Translations under genes and position numbers: made by a program
Assembly (NCBI GenBank): GCA_020744425.1
Contig: JAGMUV010000023.1
Coordinates: forward strand, 1-64,000
From: Dactylonectria macrodidyma
Lineage: Eukaryota; Ascomycota; Sordariomycetes; Hypocreales; Nectriaceae
DNA length: 64,000 nucleotides
Direction: 5' to 3'
Notes under the pieces: generated by a model
Told to the model about the DNA's origin: nothing
Databases searched by the model: none
Seen by the model: the letters and a program-made list of their open reading frames with translations, nothing else
Part shown: piece after piece, positions 62,012-64,000 of the stretch
Numbering within the stretch: the first letter of the stretch is position 1
How the letters are laid out: each line of letters starts with the position of its first letter

Positions 62012-62025
62012 AAAGAGGGGGGTAA
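62012..62025 (+). other. Polypurine tract of the chromovirus
   Basis: AAAGAGGGGGGTAA directly precedes the 3' LTR and would prime plus-strand DNA synthesis. Confidence 0.85.
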
Positions 62026-62218
62026 TGTGACGGGAGCGTCTGGAGTGCTGGACCCAGGGTGGGGTCGATATATAACTAGGACGTACGGAGCAGGCTACAC
62101 GGACTATTAACACGTCCACGCGTTTACGCGCCTACCCGCTTTCTCTTTCCTCTTTATCGTAGTATTCTTACAATACAGTAGCATTACTTCTTGAGTTGAT
62201 CTTATACGGCCTGTGATA
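62026..62218 (+). repeat. Chromovirus 3' LTR
   Basis: 193 bp, TGTGACGGGAGCG to CCTGTGATA. It is less mutated than the 5' LTR and keeps the TG start. Confidence 0.93.
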
Positions 62219-63140
62219 AGTGTATTATATTAAATATTTATTATAATATTTATTTTAGTCTTTAATAAGTTAAATTATAATATAATTAGAATTATAAAGA
62301 GTTAAATTATAACTTAGAATTATAATAAAGTAATTTAAAATATAATAAACCTTTATAAGGCTTTTATTATATAATGATTTTGCCTTTTAATATTTAGCTT
62401 TTCTATCTAGCTTTTCTAATAATATATCTTAAAGGGTTAAATAGGATAGTAAGGCTTGTACTCTAATGTAATAGAAACTCTAGTCATTCTGAGTTATTAT
62501 TGCCTTAAGCTTGGGTTTTAGGCCCTTATACTATTATTTACTATTAATTTTTTTTTTTTTTAACTATTTAACCTCTAGCTCTTCTCTAAGTGTGCACTAC
62601 TAAGGACTATAACTTTAATAAAAAGAGTATAATAATTATTAAAACTTAAGTTATTAAAAGTATAAAATATATTATATTAAATATTTATTATAGTATTTAT
62701 TATAAATTAGTTAAATTATAAAGAGTTATTTTTTAATAATTTAAATTATAATATAATTAGAATTATAAAAAGCTAAATTATAATATAAGTATAAATTAGA
62801 ATTATAATAAAGTAATTTAGAATATAATAAATATAGAGCTTTTATAAGGCTTTTATTATATAATGATTTTACTTTTTAATATTTAGCTTTTTTATTTAGC
62901 TTTTTTATCTAGCTTTTTTATTTAGCTTTTCTAGCTATTTAATATATTTTAAAGAGTTAAATAGAATAGTAAAGCTTATATTCTAATATAGTAAAAACTC
63001 TAGTTATTTTAAGTTACTATTACTTTAAGCTTAGGTTTTAAACCTTTATACTATTATTTACTATTAATTATATTTTTTTTAAACTCTTTAATCTCTAGCC
63101 TCTTTCTAAATATTTACTACTAAGGACTATAAATTTAATA

Positions 63141-63419
63141 ATAAATATATATTAAATATATAAATAATAACTTTATTATTTAAATAATACAAGTATAAGA
63201 ATTATACTTTAGAATATAGCTTAAAAAAGAAAGAAATAATTATAAGAATTAAAGCTAATAAAACTATAGTTTTTTTTAAATAAAAAGTTATATAATATAA
63301 GCTAAACTAGCTTTTTAATAAGAGCTTACTAAGTAATTACTAAGTGAATGCTTATATACTACTTTATACTTACTTTTAAATCTCTTATATAATACTTTAA
63401 TAAATTAACTCTTATAATT
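63141..63419. other. Unidentified AT-rich spacer
   Basis: Nothing recognised. Confidence 0.35.
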
Positions 63420-63790
63420 AAGTTAAATTATAATTTAAAATTATAAAAAGTTAAATTATAACTTAAAACTATAATAAGCTTAAAATATAATATATATAAA
63501 GTCTTTATAAAGCTTTTATTATATAATAATTTTACTTTTTAATATTTAGCTTTTTTATTTACTTTTTTATCTAACTTTTTTAATTATTTAATATATTTTA
63601 AAAGGTTAAATATAATAATAAGGCTTAAACTTTAATATAATAAAAACTCTAGTTATTTTAAATTACTATTACTTTAAGCTTAGGTTTTAAGCCTTAAATT
63701 ATTATTTATTATTAATTATTTATTAATTTTTTAACTATTTAACCTCTAGTCCCTCTCTAAGTATATACTACTAAGGATTATAACCTTAAA
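63420..63790 (+). mobile_element. RE-1 copy R30, truncated
   Basis: Only the tail third remains, ending AAGGATTATAACCTTAAA. Degraded minisatellite at about 63545-63585. Truncated at the end opposite the tail, like R16 and R18. Confidence 0.75.
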
Positions 63791-63845
63791 TAAAATAAGC
63801 TTTATATTTAAAATTTATATAATATTTTAAGTTAATTCTATTTTT

Positions 63846-64000
63846 AATACTACTGCCTTCATGCCCTGCGCTAGATAGAACGAATTGTTAACTTAAAATA
63901 AAGCATATAGTAAGTATCCAAGATAGCCTACGATTGAAAACAAGCCGACTGACGTTTTCAAAGCCGCCTTTAATGGCCGATTAAAAACTATCGCTCATTT
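63846..64000. other. Return to ordinary base composition (edge of the AT-rich block)
   Basis: The last ~155 bases have mixed composition (TTCATGCCCTGCGCTAG, AAAGCCGCCTTTAATGG) and no repeat of the window. No gene can be called in so short a stretch. Confidence 0.6.

Larger units (their letters stand above)
55927..62218 (+). mobile_element. Ty3/Gypsy chromovirus LTR retrotransposon, inactive
   Basis: A complete 6.29-kb element with 193-bp LTRs at both ends and the target duplication AGTGT (55922-55926, 62219-62223). The internal order capsid, zinc knuckle, protease, reverse transcriptase, RNase H, integrase, chromodomain is that of Ty3/Gypsy chromoviruses. The gag part and the pol part are in two frames that differ by -1. 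From protease to chromodomain one single frame is kept over about 4 kb, so it was killed by substitutions rather than indels. Base composition is far less AT-rich than its surroundings, which marks it as one of the youngest layers. Confidence 0.95.
54110..62619 (+). mobile_element. RE-1 copy R27 (type 1), middle layer of the nest
   Basis: It begins ATTATTAAAATTACTATTTA, is broken at about 54735 by R28 and at 55927 by the chromovirus, and resumes at 62224, ending AAGGACTATAACTTTAA. AAAAAGAGTAT flanks it. A small minus-strand frame at 54588-54824 runs through its AT-rich core and is spurious. Confidence 0.78.
53574..63140 (+). mobile_element. RE-1 copy R26 (type 1), outer layer of a three-level nest
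   Basis: The start CACTATTAAAACTGCTATTT lies at 53574 and the first part runs to about 54106. The rest continues at about 62620 and ends AAGGACTATAAATTTAA near 63140. Between them sit R27 and everything inside R27. Confidence 0.75.

Noticed and set aside
1..64000. Mitochondrial or organellar origin because of the high AT content
   Set aside because: RIP-type divergence of repeats, a chromovirus, LTR elements and a normal-composition edge indicate nuclear DNA, and no mitochondrial genes are present.

Overview
The window looks like a piece of nuclear DNA from a filamentous ascomycete (Pezizomycotina). It is a very AT-rich, gene-free block built from nested transposable elements that have been degraded by transition mutations of the repeat-induced point mutation (RIP) type. 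The case rests on three things seen in the sequence: copies of one repeat differ almost only by C-to-T and G-to-A changes; most in-frame stops in the one readable retrotransposon are TAA or TAG where Gln or Arg is expected; and the few short or recent insertions keep normal base composition. I see no intact cellular protein gene, tRNA or rRNA. Genus and species cannot be given. Element names used here (RE-1, TA-MITE, DT, family C/D/E) are labels for this window only.

Layout. From 1 to about 26.6 kb the block is mostly copies of RE-1, a 1.0-1.15 kb retroposon-like element with 12-16 bp target duplications, truncation at one end only and a constant end GGACTATAACCTTAA. These copies sit in older AT-rich elements: family C at 4.46-12.38 kb (second copy 40.4-46.1 kb), family D at 15.6-16.2 kb (second copy 53.3 kb) and family E at 1.03-1.7 kb (second copy 35.4 kb). 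Scattered throughout are about twelve TA-flanked inverted-repeat elements, mostly 420-440 bp, plus two larger relatives of about 1.86 kb (29.45-32.39 kb and 43.14-45.88 kb) that are the best candidates for their autonomous parents. Remnants of a LINE reverse transcriptase lie on the minus strand near 37.2-37.4 kb, and possible Ty3/Gypsy RNase H remains near 28.2 kb.

At 43.29-44.15 kb the second large DNA transposon carries a non-autonomous mini LTR retrotransposon (TRIM) with 181-bp LTRs and duplication ATTTA. Inside that TRIM sits a second, 352-bp TRIM with two identical 91-bp LTRs and duplication ACTTG.

From 53.57 to 63.14 kb there is a three-level nest: an RE-1 copy split by a second RE-1, which is itself split by a third RE-1 and by a 6.29-kb Ty3/Gypsy chromovirus (55927-62218, 193-bp LTRs, duplication AGTGT). 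The chromovirus is the only element whose protein domains can be read in order: capsid, zinc knuckle, protease, reverse transcriptase, RNase H, integrase, chromodomain. It is dead, with many stops and changed catalytic residues. The last ~155 bases return to ordinary base composition and probably mark the edge of the AT-rich block.
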